64,000 bases of DNA from the NCBI RefSeq assembly GCF_026113935.1, contig NZ_JAPEUL010000011.1, forward strand, positions 372,001 through 436,000. The letters run 5' to 3'. Made by a program: the position numbers and the translations under genes. This stretch comes from Marinomonas rhodophyticola (GTDB taxonomy: Bacteria; Pseudomonadota; Gammaproteobacteria; Pseudomonadales; Marinomonadaceae). Below the pieces are notes generated by a model. It was not told where the DNA came from. It ran no database searches and worked only from the letters and a program-made list of their open reading frames with translations. Shown piece by piece: positions 31,955-41,737 of this stretch. The first letter of the stretch is position 1; every line of letters begins with the position of its first letter.

Positions 31955-32730
31955 TGGCGATACATCCAACTACTTTAATCGATTCGAAAGCAGAGATTGA
32001 TCCCAGTGTGGAGATTGGCCCTTTTTGCGTGATCGGGCCGAACGTAAAAATTGGGGCTGGTAGTATTATTAAATCTCATGTTGTTATTAATGGTCACACA
32101 ACAATTGGGCGTAATAATGAAATTTACCAGTTTGCCTCTGTTGGAGAAGCGAACCAAGACAAAAAGTATAAGGGTGAACCCACACAGCTTATAATTGGTG
32201 ACAATAATGTTATCCGTGAAAATGCGACGATCCATCGGGGTACTATTCAGGATAATGGCGTCACCGTAATTGGTAATCATAACCTGTTTATGGCGAGTAC
32301 GCATGTTGGGCATGACTGTATTGTGGGAGACCATAATATTATGGCTAATTTTGCAGCATTAGCGGGTCATGTTCGAGTCGGTGACCATGTCATTCTTGGC
32401 GGTTATACGGGAGTTCATCAGTTTTGTCAGGTTAACTCTTTCAGTATGTGTGGCATGGGATCTATGGTGGCTAAGGATGTACCTCGGTATGTTATGGTTT
32501 CTGGTAGTCCCGCGAAAGCACATGGTATGAACTTTGAGGGTATGCGTCGTCGAGGTGTGCCTGCTGAGATCATTCGAGCATTACGAACGGCTTATAAGAC
32601 AGTGTACCTTAAAGGTTTAACGTTAGAGGCAGCCTTACAAGAATTAGAAAAAGAAGGCGTGTTTGGCATTCCTGAAGTAGCGGACTTCACTTTGTCAATC
32701 CGGCAGTCAAAACGTGGGATCGTCCGATAG
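31954..32730 (+). CDS. lpxA: UDP-N-acetylglucosamine O-acyltransferase LpxA
   Basis: LpxA starts lipid A synthesis by 3-O-acylating UDP-GlcNAc. The protein is a hexapeptide-repeat beta helix with the catalytic His in FMASTHVGHDC and the GDHNIMANFAALAGHV stretch typical of LpxA, plus a helical C-terminus. The start is GTG ([13 protein letters not shown]), overlapping the fabZ stop, with AGGAAA upstream; this gives 258 residues (262 in E. coli). Unusually, a terminator follows instead of a tight junction with lpxB. Confidence 0.96.
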   Translation: MAIHPTTLIDSKAEIDPSVEIGPFCVIGPNVKIGAGSIIKSHVVINGHTTIGRNNEIYQFASVGEANQDKKYKGEPTQLIIGDNNVIRENATIHRGTIQDNGVTVIGNHNLFMASTHVGHDCIVGDHNIMANFAALAGHVRVGDHVILGGYTGVHQFCQVNSFSMCGMGSMVAKDVPRYVMVSGSPAKAHGMNFEGMRRRGVPAEIIRALRTAYKTVYLKGLTLEAALQELEKEGVFGIPEVADFTLSIRQSKRGIVR

Positions 32731-32748
32731 ACGTCATATTTTAAAAAG

Positions 32749-32776
32749 AAAACCCCGGACTGTTTCGGGGTTTTTT
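32749..32776 (+). terminator. Intrinsic terminator between lpxA and lpxB
   Basis: AAAACCCCG pairs with CGGGGTTTT around an 8-nt loop, ending in six T. It interrupts the lpx cluster 18 bp before the lpxB start. Confidence 0.9.
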
Positions 32777-32794
32777 ATTATAGAGGTTGGATAG

Positions 32795-33951
32795 ATGCAA
32801 ATGACGTCTGTGACACGTTATGTATTGGTTGCTGGTGAAGCATCTGGTGATATTTTGGGTGCTAACCTTATTGCCCATTTAAAAGCGTTGCAACCTGATG
32901 CCGTATTTGAAGGAATTGGCGGGCCGCTAATGGAGGCTCAGGGGTTGAAAAGCTTGGTGCCTATGGATCGCCTTTCGGTCATGGGGTTAGTCGAAGTTTT
33001 GGGTCGTCTACGGGAGTTGCTTGGTATTCGCAAGCGGTTGTATGTTTCCTGTTTACAGAACCCGCCAACGGCTTTCATTGGTATTGATTCTCCTGATTTT
33101 AATATGCCGTTAGCCCGTAAATTGAAACAGGCGGGTATACCAACTGTGCATTATGTTAGCCCTTCTGTATGGGCATGGCGTCAGAAGCGTATTTTTAATA
33201 TTAAAAAATCCGTTGATCTTATGTTGGCTTTGTTCCCCTTTGAACTACCGATTTATCATCAACATGATATCCCTGTGGTTTGTGTTGGTCATACGTTGGC
33301 CGACGATATTCCTTTTGAAAACGATGCTGTTACTGCTCGCAAGGCGTTAGGGTTGGAAGGAATTCAAGGTCCGGTGTTTGCTATTTTACTGGCTCCAGAG
33401 AAGGTGAAGTGGCTCGTCTGGCTCCGCTTTTTATAGAGGCGATGAAGTTAATTAAACACAAAGAGTCAGAGGCCACTTTTTTAATACCAGCTGCAAACGC
33501 TGAAAGGCGATTACAGATTGAGGCGATGTTGCAAGAGGCGAATGCAGAAGCCATTTTGATTGACGGTCAGTCACGTACCGTGATGATGGCCGCTGATGCT
33601 ATTTTGTTGGCTTCGGGTACGGCCGCATTAGAAGCGATGCTTGTAAAACGACCTATGGTTGTCTCATACCGTGTTAATGCACTGACCTACGCTATTATGA
33701 AAAGGATGGTGAAAGTACCTTATGTGTCTTTGCCAAATTTGTTGGCCAACGAGGCGTTAGTGCCAGAGTTGTTACAAGATGCTGCGACACCTGATAATTT
33801 AGCCGCACGTTTATTGCAGACTTGGCGGTCTTTTATAGGAGATAAAGCGATCCAAGCTAAGTATTTGGATTTGCATAAAATGTTACGTAAAAATGCGAAG
33901 TACCAGGCTGCTCAGGCGATTGTGTCTATGCTTAATAAAGAGACAAAATAA
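32795..33951 (+). CDS. lpxB: Lipid-A-disaccharide synthase LpxB (frameshifted)
   Basis: LpxB condenses UDP-2,3-diacylglucosamine with lipid X to form the lipid A disaccharide at the inner face of the inner membrane. Motifs: [14 protein letters not shown] near the N-terminus, [24 protein letters not shown]. At 33389 one C is missing: restoring it gives [16 protein letters not shown], the conserved nucleotide-sugar-binding segment. Corrected length is 385 residues (382 in E. coli). The gene is normally essential, so error is likely. rnhB overlaps its stop by 1 bp. Confidence 0.93.
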
Positions 33952-34550
33952 TGGAGCCTTTTGTTAGTCAGGTATATTTTGGCGATTTGTTGGCTGGGGC
34001 TGATGAAGCTGGGCGAGGGCCGTTAGCTGGCGAGGTAGTGGCGGCCGCCGTGATTCTTGATCCATTACGTCCTATTAAAGGGTTAGCAGACTCTAAAAAG
34101 CTCAGTGAAAAAAAACGTGATGCTTTGTTTATTGAAATACAAGAAAAAGCGTTAGCTTACGGTATTGCCAGCGCTTCTATAGAAGAAATTGATGCTATCA
34201 ATATTCTTCACGCCAGTATGCTAGCTATGTCTCGTGCGGTTGCTTTACTCTCTATTGTGCCGGAACATGTTCTTATCGACGGTAATCGTATTCCTCTCAA
34301 TTTACCTTGTTCGGCAGAAGCCGTTGTTAAGGGGGATGCTCGGCATGCTGCGATTTCGGCAGCATCTATTTTAGCAAAAGTCACTCGAGATAGAGATATT
34401 GTTAAAGCTGCAGAAATTTATCCGCAGTATGGCTTTGAAAAGCACAAGGGCTACCCAACTGCACAGCATCTTGAAGCGATTCGTCTACATGGTATTACGC
34501 CCATTCATAGACGTAGCTTTGGCCCAGTTAAAAAGATTTTAGAGGGATAA
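33951..34550 (+). CDS. rnhB: Ribonuclease HII
   Basis: RNase HII nicks DNA at single ribonucleotides and RNA-DNA hybrids. The 199-residue protein has the catalytic [12 protein letters not shown] motif at residues 18-29, further acidic residues in [11 protein letters not shown] and [15 protein letters not shown], and the HKGYPT motif near the C-terminus. The overlap with lpxB and position before dnaE reproduce the conserved lpxB-rnhB-dnaE order. Confidence 0.97.
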   Translation: MEPFVSQVYFGDLLAGADEAGRGPLAGEVVAAAVILDPLRPIKGLADSKKLSEKKRDALFIEIQEKALAYGIASASIEEIDAINILHASMLAMSRAVALLSIVPEHVLIDGNRIPLNLPCSAEAVVKGDARHAAISAASILAKVTRDRDIVKAAEIYPQYGFEKHKGYPTAQHLEAIRLHGITPIHRRSFGPVKKILEG

Positions 34551-34554
34551 TATT

Positions 34555-37500
34555 TTGTCCACATCATTTATACATTTACGAGTCCACACGGAATTTTCTT
34601 TAGTCGACGGCTTAGTAAAAATCAAAGGCTTACTTGGTACGACTGAATTTATGTCCATGCCAGCGGTTGCCATTACGGATGAAAATAATCTTTGTGGTTT
34701 TGTGCGTTTTTACAAAGGTGCGATGGAAAAAGGCATTAAGCCCATCTGTGGTGCTGATGTTATGGTTGCTGAAGACGATGAGGTAGAGTCGAGATATCGT
34801 TTTACTTTATTGGCGATGTCTAATAAAGGCTATAAAAATATTATTGCCATTATTTCGAAAGGCTATCAGCTAGGGCAAGTGGAGGGGCGTCCGGTTATAC
34901 AGCGAGAATGGATAGAGGCCCATAGTGAAGATGTGATTGCTCTGTCTGGTGCAGGGTTTGGCGATATCGGTTATTTATTACAGAAAGGCCGTAATGAGCA
35001 GGCCAGAAGCCGAATGGCTCATTGGATGTCGGTATTTCCTGATCGATTTTATATTGAATTACAACGAACCAGTCGCTCAGGAGAAGAGAGTTATATACAT
35101 GCTGTTGTCCCTTTGGCGAGTGAGCTTGACTGTCCCGTCGTGGCAACAAATGATGTACGTTTCTTGAAACGAGAAAACTTTGAAGCACATGAAGCGCGTG
35201 TATGTATTCACGATGGTGTGACCTTAGATGATCCTCGGCGCAAGCGTCGTTATTCAGAAGAGCAATACTTTAAAACGCCAGAAGAAATGGCAGAGCTTTT
35301 TCAAGATATTCCTGAGGCGCTAGAAAATACAGTAGAAATTGCCAAGCGTTGCAGTGTCGATGTTCTATTGGGTGAGTATTTTTTACCAGATTATCCTGTG
35401 CCAGAAGGCATGACGATGGAGGCGTTTTTTAGCAAACTATCCTACGACGGTCTGGTAGAGCGTTTCAATTTTCTAACCAAAAAATATGGCGAGCGCATCG
35501 AAAAGCGTCGTCAAGAATATTGGGATCGTTTGGATTTTGAGTTGACCATTATCAATCAGATGGGATTTCCCGGATATTTCTTGATTGTAATGGACTTTAT
35601 TCAGTGGGCGAAAGATAACGGTATACCGGTTGGCCCTGGTCGTGGTTCTGGTGCCGGTTCTTTGGTGGCTTATGCGCTTAAAATTACCGATCTTGATCCA
35701 CTGGAATACGATTTACTATTCGAGCGTTTTTTAAATCCAGAACGGGTATCTATGCCCGACTTTGATATTGATTTCTGCATGGATAATCGGGATCGAGTGA
35801 TCGATTATGTTTCTCGCACTTATGGCCGAGATGCGGTGTCTCAGATTATTACTTTTGGTGCCATGGCGGCAAAAGCGGTAGTTCGAGATGTTGCTAGGGT
35901 GCAAGGTAAGCCATATAGTTTGGGGGATAAGTTATCGAAGCTCATCCCGTTTGAAATTGGTATGACGCTTAAAAAAGCCTTGGAAGAAGAGCCTGCGTTA
36001 CCTGAGTTTTTGGCTGGTGATGAAGATGCCGCCGAAGTGATGGAAATGGCGATTTCTTTAGAGGGGGTGGTGCGTAACTTTGGTAAACACGCTGGTGGTG
36101 TGGTAATCGCACCAACTAAGTTGATTGATTTTGCTCCCCTTTACTGTGAAGAAGACGGCTCGGGTCTGGTTACCCAATACGACAAAAACGATGTTGAGGA
36201 AGCCGGTTTAGTCAAGTTTGACTTTTTGGGATTAAAAACACTGACCGTTGTGGATTGGGCGGTAAAAAACATTGATGCGATCAATGCCCTAGAAGGAAAA
36301 CCACCCTTAGATATTGCGCTGATTGATTTGGAAGATCAGTCAACGTACGAGCTGCTAAAACGCGCAGAGACGACCGCGGTCTTCCAGCTGGAATCTCGTG
36401 GTATGAAAGAGTTAATCAAGAAGCTTCTACCCTCGCGCTTTGAAGATATTATCGCCTTGGTGGCCTTGTATCGTCCTGGACCATTGGGGATCAGGCATGG
36501 TGGACGACTTTATCAATCGTAAGCATGGTCGTGCAGAGCTTGCCTTCCCCCACCCTGATTATCAACATGAAGATTTGATTCCGGTGTTGGAACCAACTTA
36601 CGGCATTATCTTGTATCAAGAGCAAGTAATGCAGATTGCTCAGGTGCTGGCTAAGTTCTCTCTAGGTGGCGCTGACTTACTGCGTCGTGCCATGGGTAAG
36701 AAAAAACCTGAGGTTATGGCTGAGCAGCGTTTAATCTTTATGGAAGGGGCGCTGAAAAACAATATTGATAAAGACTTGTCAGGTAACATTTTTGACTTGA
36801 TGGAGAAATTTGCCGGTTATGGTTTTAACAAATCGCATTCGGCTGCCTATGCTCTGGTTTCTTATCAAACCGCGTGGTTAAAAAATCATTATCCCGCACC
36901 TTTTATGGCAGCAGTTTTGTCTGCTGATATGCAGAATACGGATAAGATCGTTATTTTCATTGAAGAATGTCGCTCAATGAAGCTGGCGTTAGAGTTGCCT
37001 AATGTGAATGAGTCCGTTTTTAAATTTACCGTGAATCCAAAAGGTGCGATTGTTTATGGGCTTGGCGCGATTAAAGGTGTGGGTGAAGGGCCGATTGAAG
37101 CGATTGTAGAAGCACGGAAAGAAGGGCCATTTGAACATATTTTTGATTTTTGCCAGCGTGTTGGTCGTAAAATAAATAAGCGTGTTATGGAAGCTTTGGT
37201 TCGTTCTGGAGCGTTTGACACCATAGGTCCGAACCGAGCGACGTTATTTGCTTGTATTGATGAGGCACTGAAACGAGCTGTTCAAGATGCTAAAAACCAA
37301 GATGCAGGCATGATGGATTTATTTGGTGTCGCGGTAGAAGACAATGCACAGGATGCCTATAAAGAAATAGGTATCCAGCATGAATGGACGCCACGTCAGC
37401 GTCTTGATGGTGAGAAAGATACACTTGGTTTGTACGTGACAGGCCACCCGATAGATGAGTACGAAAAAGAGATTCGTCGCTTTGTTCGTTCAAAAATTGT

Positions 37501-38032
37501 GGATTTACAGCCTAAGCGTGGTGATACGCAGATTATGGCAGGTTTGATTGTAGACTTGCGCATTACCAAGAGTAAAAAAGGTGGTAACATCGCTTTTGTT
37601 ACATTAGATGACCGTTCTGCTCGGATTGAAGTAACGGTGTTTCCTGATAATTACGACACTTTTAAAAACGTAATCGTTAAAGATGAAGTGGTGGTTGTTG
37701 AGGGGGAAATTACCGTAGATGAATTTCGTGGCGGTCAGAAAGTGATTGCTCGTAATATTCTTGATATTGCTCAGGCACGTGTGCGGTATGTGGAAGCATT
37801 GCGTATTACGTGGACATCCGAAACCGTCACGCCAAACGAAATACAAGCCTTGGCAAACGCCATGGCGTCATATCGTGGCGAGGGTTGTGATGTGGTGATA
37901 GGCTTTGATACGCCCCAAGCGTGCGGTGATATTCGTTTAGGAAGTGGTTGGAAAGTTCGGCCGGATGACGAATTAATTCATCAACTTCAGAAACAATACG
38001 GTAAACAAAATGTTCAGTTAGTGTATACTTAG
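34555..38032 (+). CDS. dnaE: DNA polymerase III subunit alpha (frameshifted)
   Basis: DnaE is the replicative polymerase. The start is TTG 34555 ([14 protein letters not shown]) after AGAGGGA. Domains in order: PHP (residues 1-270), palm with the catalytic [14 protein letters not shown] near 400, [12 protein letters not shown], fingers, tandem helix-hairpin-helix and OB fold with the C-terminal tau-binding tail. A GGGG run at 36486-36489 has one G too many within [14 protein letters not shown]; corrected length is 1158 residues (1160 in E. coli). Essentiality makes a true frameshift implausible. Confidence 0.94.
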
Positions 38033-38155
38033 TCTCATTTAATAGTTTTTGCAATGGAATGCGGCGTCGAGACGCGCCTAGTAGAGCTGTGGGACAATAG
38101 GCTATCGCCTTTTGTCTTTGAATTTGATGGCAACCAAACAGTAGTGTAATTAAAC

Positions 38156-39104
38156 ATGAATTTAAATTATCTCCCTTTTGAGCAGCCGATTGCTGAGACT
38201 CGAACAAAAAATTGAAGAGTTGCGTTTAGTTGGTAATGACAATGAACTCAACATAAGCGATGAAATTAGTCGTCTTGAAGATAAGAAAATAGCATTAACC
38301 AAGAGCCTATTTAGTAATTTAGGGGCATGGGAAGTTTCTCAATTAGCGCGTCACCCAAAGCGCCCGTACACTCTTGATTATATAAAACATGCTTTTACCG
38401 ATTTTGAAGAAATGCACGGTGACCGTCATTACGCTGATGATCGTGCGATTGTTGGTGGTATCGCCCGTTTAGATGGCCGCTCAGTGATGGTTATTGGTCA
38501 TCAGAAAGGTCGCGAAGTCAAAGAAAAAGTATTGCGTAATTTTGGTATGCCTCGCCCAGAAGGTTACCGTAAGGCACTGCGTCTTATGGAAACGGCAGAG
38601 CGCTTTAATATGCCTATTGTTACATTAATCGACACACCTGGGGCGTATCCTGGTATCGGTGCTGAAGAACGCGGTCAAAGTGAGGCCATTGCCTTCAACT
38701 TGGCGGTAATGTCTCGCCTTAAAACACCGATCATTTCGACCGTAATCGGTGAAGGTGGTTCGGGCGGCGCATTGGCTATAGGCGTTTGTGATGAGCTAAT
38801 GATGTTACAATACGGCACGTATTCCGTTATTTCTCCTGAAGGTTGTGCGTCTATTTTATGGAAAAGCGCAGATCGTGCGTCTGACGCGGCAAAAGCCATG
38901 GGTATCACCGCCCAGCGTCTTCAAGAGCTAGGTTTTGTTGATACAATCATTCGAGAGCCTCTTGGTGGTGCGCATATTTCTCATGAAGAAATGGCGCAAA
39001 GTTTAAAGAAAAATATTTTAGCGGCGCTTGATCGTATGGAAGCGTTGACGACAGAAGAGTTACTGGCTCGTCGTTATAACCGTTTGATGTCCTACGGCTT
39101 GTAA
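38156..39104 (+). CDS. accA: Acetyl-CoA carboxylase carboxyltransferase subunit alpha (frameshifted at N-terminus)
   Basis: AccA with AccD transfers the carboxyl group from biotin to acetyl-CoA, making malonyl-CoA. The true N-terminus is [14 protein letters not shown] at 38156; one extra A at 38198 (GAGACTC where GAGCTC is expected) breaks the frame before [10 protein letters not shown] downstream start would give 308 residues and lose the conserved opening; corrected length is 315. Crotonase-fold marks include [21 protein letters not shown] and [13 protein letters not shown] terminator follows. Confidence 0.94.
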
Positions 39105-39120
39105 GATATTTCTATTATGA

Positions 39121-39150
39121 AAAGCCTCCTATCTTTAGGGGGCTTTTTTG
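39121..39150 (+). terminator. Intrinsic terminator after accA
   Basis: AAAAGCCTCC pairs with GGGGGCTTTT (one G-T) around a 9-nt loop and ends in T. It closes the dnaE-accA transcript before tilS. Confidence 0.87.
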
Positions 39151-39193
39151 TCTCTCATCCTATGTTTTGTGTGCTTTGTCTATAGAGCCTGTG

Positions 39194-40498
39194 ATGACGT
39201 ATTCTACATTGAAACCACTATCTTCCTTGTCTCCCCTTCGATTTAATATGAATTGGATTGATGCTGTATTTTCCGAAGAGGAAAAAGTATGGGTCGGTTT
39301 TAGTGGCGGCGTTGATTCGCATGTTTTATTACACGCTTTGGTTAATCAAGTATCTATTGAGCAGAAACAAAAAATCGCGGTGATTCACGTTCATCACGGT
39401 TTAAGTGCTAATGCAGATGCTTGGCTTAAACATTGCGAGTGTATTTGTGAACGCCTTAGCGTGCCTTATGTCGTTGAACGGGTACGATTAAAGGCGCAAG
39501 CTTCAGTCGAGGATGCCGCACGTAATGCTCGTTATGAAGCATTCCAAAAGCACATGAGAGGACGCGATGTTATATTGCTTGCCCATCATGCGGGGGATCA
39601 AGTTGAAACCGTGTTATTTCGTTTGCTGCGAGGCACAGGAGGAAAGGGCTTAGCAGGCATTCCGCAAGAAAGGTTGCTTGGTAATGGAACGGCGCGTTTG
39701 ATTCGTCCTTTTTTAACCGCATCAAAAAATGATATTGAGGATTACGCACGGCAACATGGACTTGTTTGGATTCATGATGAGTCAAATCTTGATGGGCGTT
39801 TTACGCGTAACTTTCTTCGCCAAAGTGTTGTGCCTATTCTGACAGAGCGTTTTCCTAGCATGGAGCAAAATATAGTGTCCAGCACTCAGCGGATTACAAC
39901 CGATTATGCGATGCTTGCTCAATTTGCTCAGCAACAGTTAACCATGTGGTGTAATGAATTTGGTGGTTTGGATTTGTCGCATCTTGTCGAAAAATCGACA
40001 GACGAACGACTTTTTTGGTGGCGATACTTTCTACAGGGAAACGGCGTTTCATTGTCGCAATCTCAGTTAGAGAGCGTCGAAGCCATGTTTTCTAGTGCAC
40101 AAGATAAGCAGCCTGAATTCAGGTTCTCTCATGGAAGAGTGATGCGTCACCAAAATGCGGTCTATGTGCTTCCTATGGACGAAGATGTGACGCTGGCACC
40201 ATTGGTGTCCGGTGAAATGCTGTCACGTGCGTTTGATCAAATTTGTATCAGTGGAAGCGATGGCTGTGTCTTAAAAGCTCGTCCTCAGGGGGAAAATCTT
40301 ATGATGCCCAATGGTCAAACCCGAAAATTTAAAAAATGGCTTAATGACCAGGCGATTCCAAGCTGGTGGCGAGATCATTTGCCTTACTTGTATCATGGGG
40401 ATACTTTGGTGGCGATTGGTGATCTTTGGCGGCATCCACATTATTCGCACCTCAACATCACATGGCAAGTAAACAGGATTTTGCCATTTCCAAAATAG
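39194..40498 (+). CDS. tilS: tRNA(Ile)-lysidine synthase TilS
   Basis: TilS attaches lysine to C34 of the CAU-anticodon tRNA-Ile so that it reads AUA. The PP-loop SGGVDSHVLLHAL lies about 40 residues in; HHGLSANAD, HHAGDQVETVLFRLLRGTGGKGL and the C-terminal RRLKKWLND-like segment (RKFKKWLNDQAIP) are present. ATG 39194 is preferred; ATG 39248 (MNWIDAVF) is an alternative. Length is about 434 residues. In Pseudomonas-type genomes pyrG follows directly; here a 7.7-kb accessory block intervenes. Confidence 0.93.
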   Translation: MTYSTLKPLSSLSPLRFNMNWIDAVFSEEEKVWVGFSGGVDSHVLLHALVNQVSIEQKQKIAVIHVHHGLSANADAWLKHCECICERLSVPYVVERVRLKAQASVEDAARNARYEAFQKHMRGRDVILLAHHAGDQVETVLFRLLRGTGGKGLAGIPQERLLGNGTARLIRPFLTASKNDIEDYARQHGLVWIHDESNLDGRFTRNFLRQSVVPILTERFPSMEQNIVSSTQRITTDYAMLAQFAQQQLTMWCNEFGGLDLSHLVEKSTDERLFWWRYFLQGNGVSLSQSQLESVEAMFSSAQDKQPEFRFSHGRVMRHQNAVYVLPMDEDVTLAPLVSGEMLSRAFDQICISGSDGCVLKARPQGENLMMPNGQTRKFKKWLNDQAIPSWWRDHLPYLYHGDTLVAIGDLWRHPHYSHLNITWQVNRILPFPK

Positions 40499-40655
40499 AA
40501 TTTTCATCTCGTTTTTTCGTGTTATTGTGCTTTTATTTAGCTGTTAGCTGCACATTTTTTTGGTGTTATCTCGATATAATCCTATCCTTAATTTAGCACT
40601 AAACTGTTTATCTTGTTTACACGGCCTGCCTTCTTTCTATGACAGGGTATTGATT

Positions 40656-40859
40656 ATGCTTCAGACTGTTGTTTTTGGTGGGCTAGAGTTTAGCCCACTG
40701 GTCATTTATTTTCCGATTGCCTTTTTATTGGCGGCGCTGACACGTTTTATTCTCCATCGTTTGAACTGGTATGATCGCATTTGGCGGGTAGCTTGGTTTG
40801 AAGTGTCCTTGTTTGTTTGTTACTTGGCGTTCACTGTGTATGTATTAAATGGAAGGTAA
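40656..40859 (+). CDS. DUF1656 small membrane protein (AaeX-like)
   Basis: This 67-residue protein has two membrane helices (residues 10-28 and 44-64) and the family opening LEFSPLVIYFPIAF. DUF1656 proteins such as AaeX/YdhI nearly always sit first in operons encoding a periplasmic adaptor and a FUSC-type efflux protein; their own role is unknown. The start at MLQTVVFGG is chosen over an upstream in-frame ATG because homology begins there. The next gene starts 4 bp downstream. Confidence 0.83.
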   Translation: MLQTVVFGGLEFSPLVIYFPIAFLLAALTRFILHRLNWYDRIWRVAWFEVSLFVCYLAFTVYVLNGR

Positions 40860-40863
40860 ATCA

Positions 40864-41723
40864 ATGACGAAATATCTGCGTATTCTTTTGACTGTGTCGA
40901 TGGTATTGCTGGCTGTTTTTGCTGGGCGTTGGGTGTGGAATGAATACATGCATTCACCGTGGACACGCGATGGCCGCGTGCGAGCGGATATCGTGACAGT
41001 AGCACCTGATGTTTCTGGATGGGTGACAAATCTGAATGTGATTAATGATCAAGCGGTTAAAAAAGGCGACCTGCTCTTTAGTGTGGATCAGCAGCGTTAT
41101 CAAGCGGCACTCAATCAAAGCAAAGCCAACACAGAAAATGCTTTATATTCTTGGCAGCTAGCAAAGCATAAATATGAGCGACGTACTGCTCTGCGAAGCC
41201 AACATGCTATTAGTGATGAAGATTTGGAATCAGCTCGAATCAACACTGATATTGCGAAAGCGAATTATGATTTGGCTGTGGCTCAAGAAATGACGGCGCA
41301 GCTTAATTTAGATCGAACCCAGATACGTGCACCAGTGTCAGGGCAGATTATTAATTTGAACTTACATCAAGGTAATTATGTTGCTCAAGGTGTTGCGGTT
41401 TTTGCCATCGTACAGTCTGATTCATTTTATGTGACTGGTTATTTTGAGGAAACTAAGATTCCGCTTGTGCATTTAAATCAATCAGCCAAGATCACTCTAT
41501 TAAGCGGTGGTGAAGTCCCTTGATAGGACATGTGGTTAGTATTGGTAAAGCCATCGCGAATATCAATACTCAGAGCAATGGGCAGCTTCTCCCGCAAATA
41601 CAACAAACATTTAATTGGGTGCGTTTATCGCAGCGAATCCCTGTCGATATAAAACTGGATTCCCTGCCAGATGGTACCCAGTTGAGTGCTGGTATGACCG
41701 CTACGATTCACCTTACTGAGTAG
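40864..41723 (+). CDS. HlyD-family periplasmic adaptor, AaeA-like (frameshifted)
   Basis: The protein has one N-terminal membrane helix (residues 8-25), SPWTRDGRVRADIVTVAPDV, a biotinyl-lipoyl-like domain split around a coiled-coil hairpin, and a beta-barrel, the plan of membrane fusion proteins that pair with FUSC-type pumps (E. coli AaeA). A CCC run near 41517-41519 lacks one C; adding it reads GGEVPLIGHVVSIG and gives 286 residues (310 in AaeA). The break is probably a sequence error. It lies between the DUF1656 gene and the FUSC gene. Confidence 0.87.
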
Positions 41724-41737
41724 TAAGGAGAATCGTT

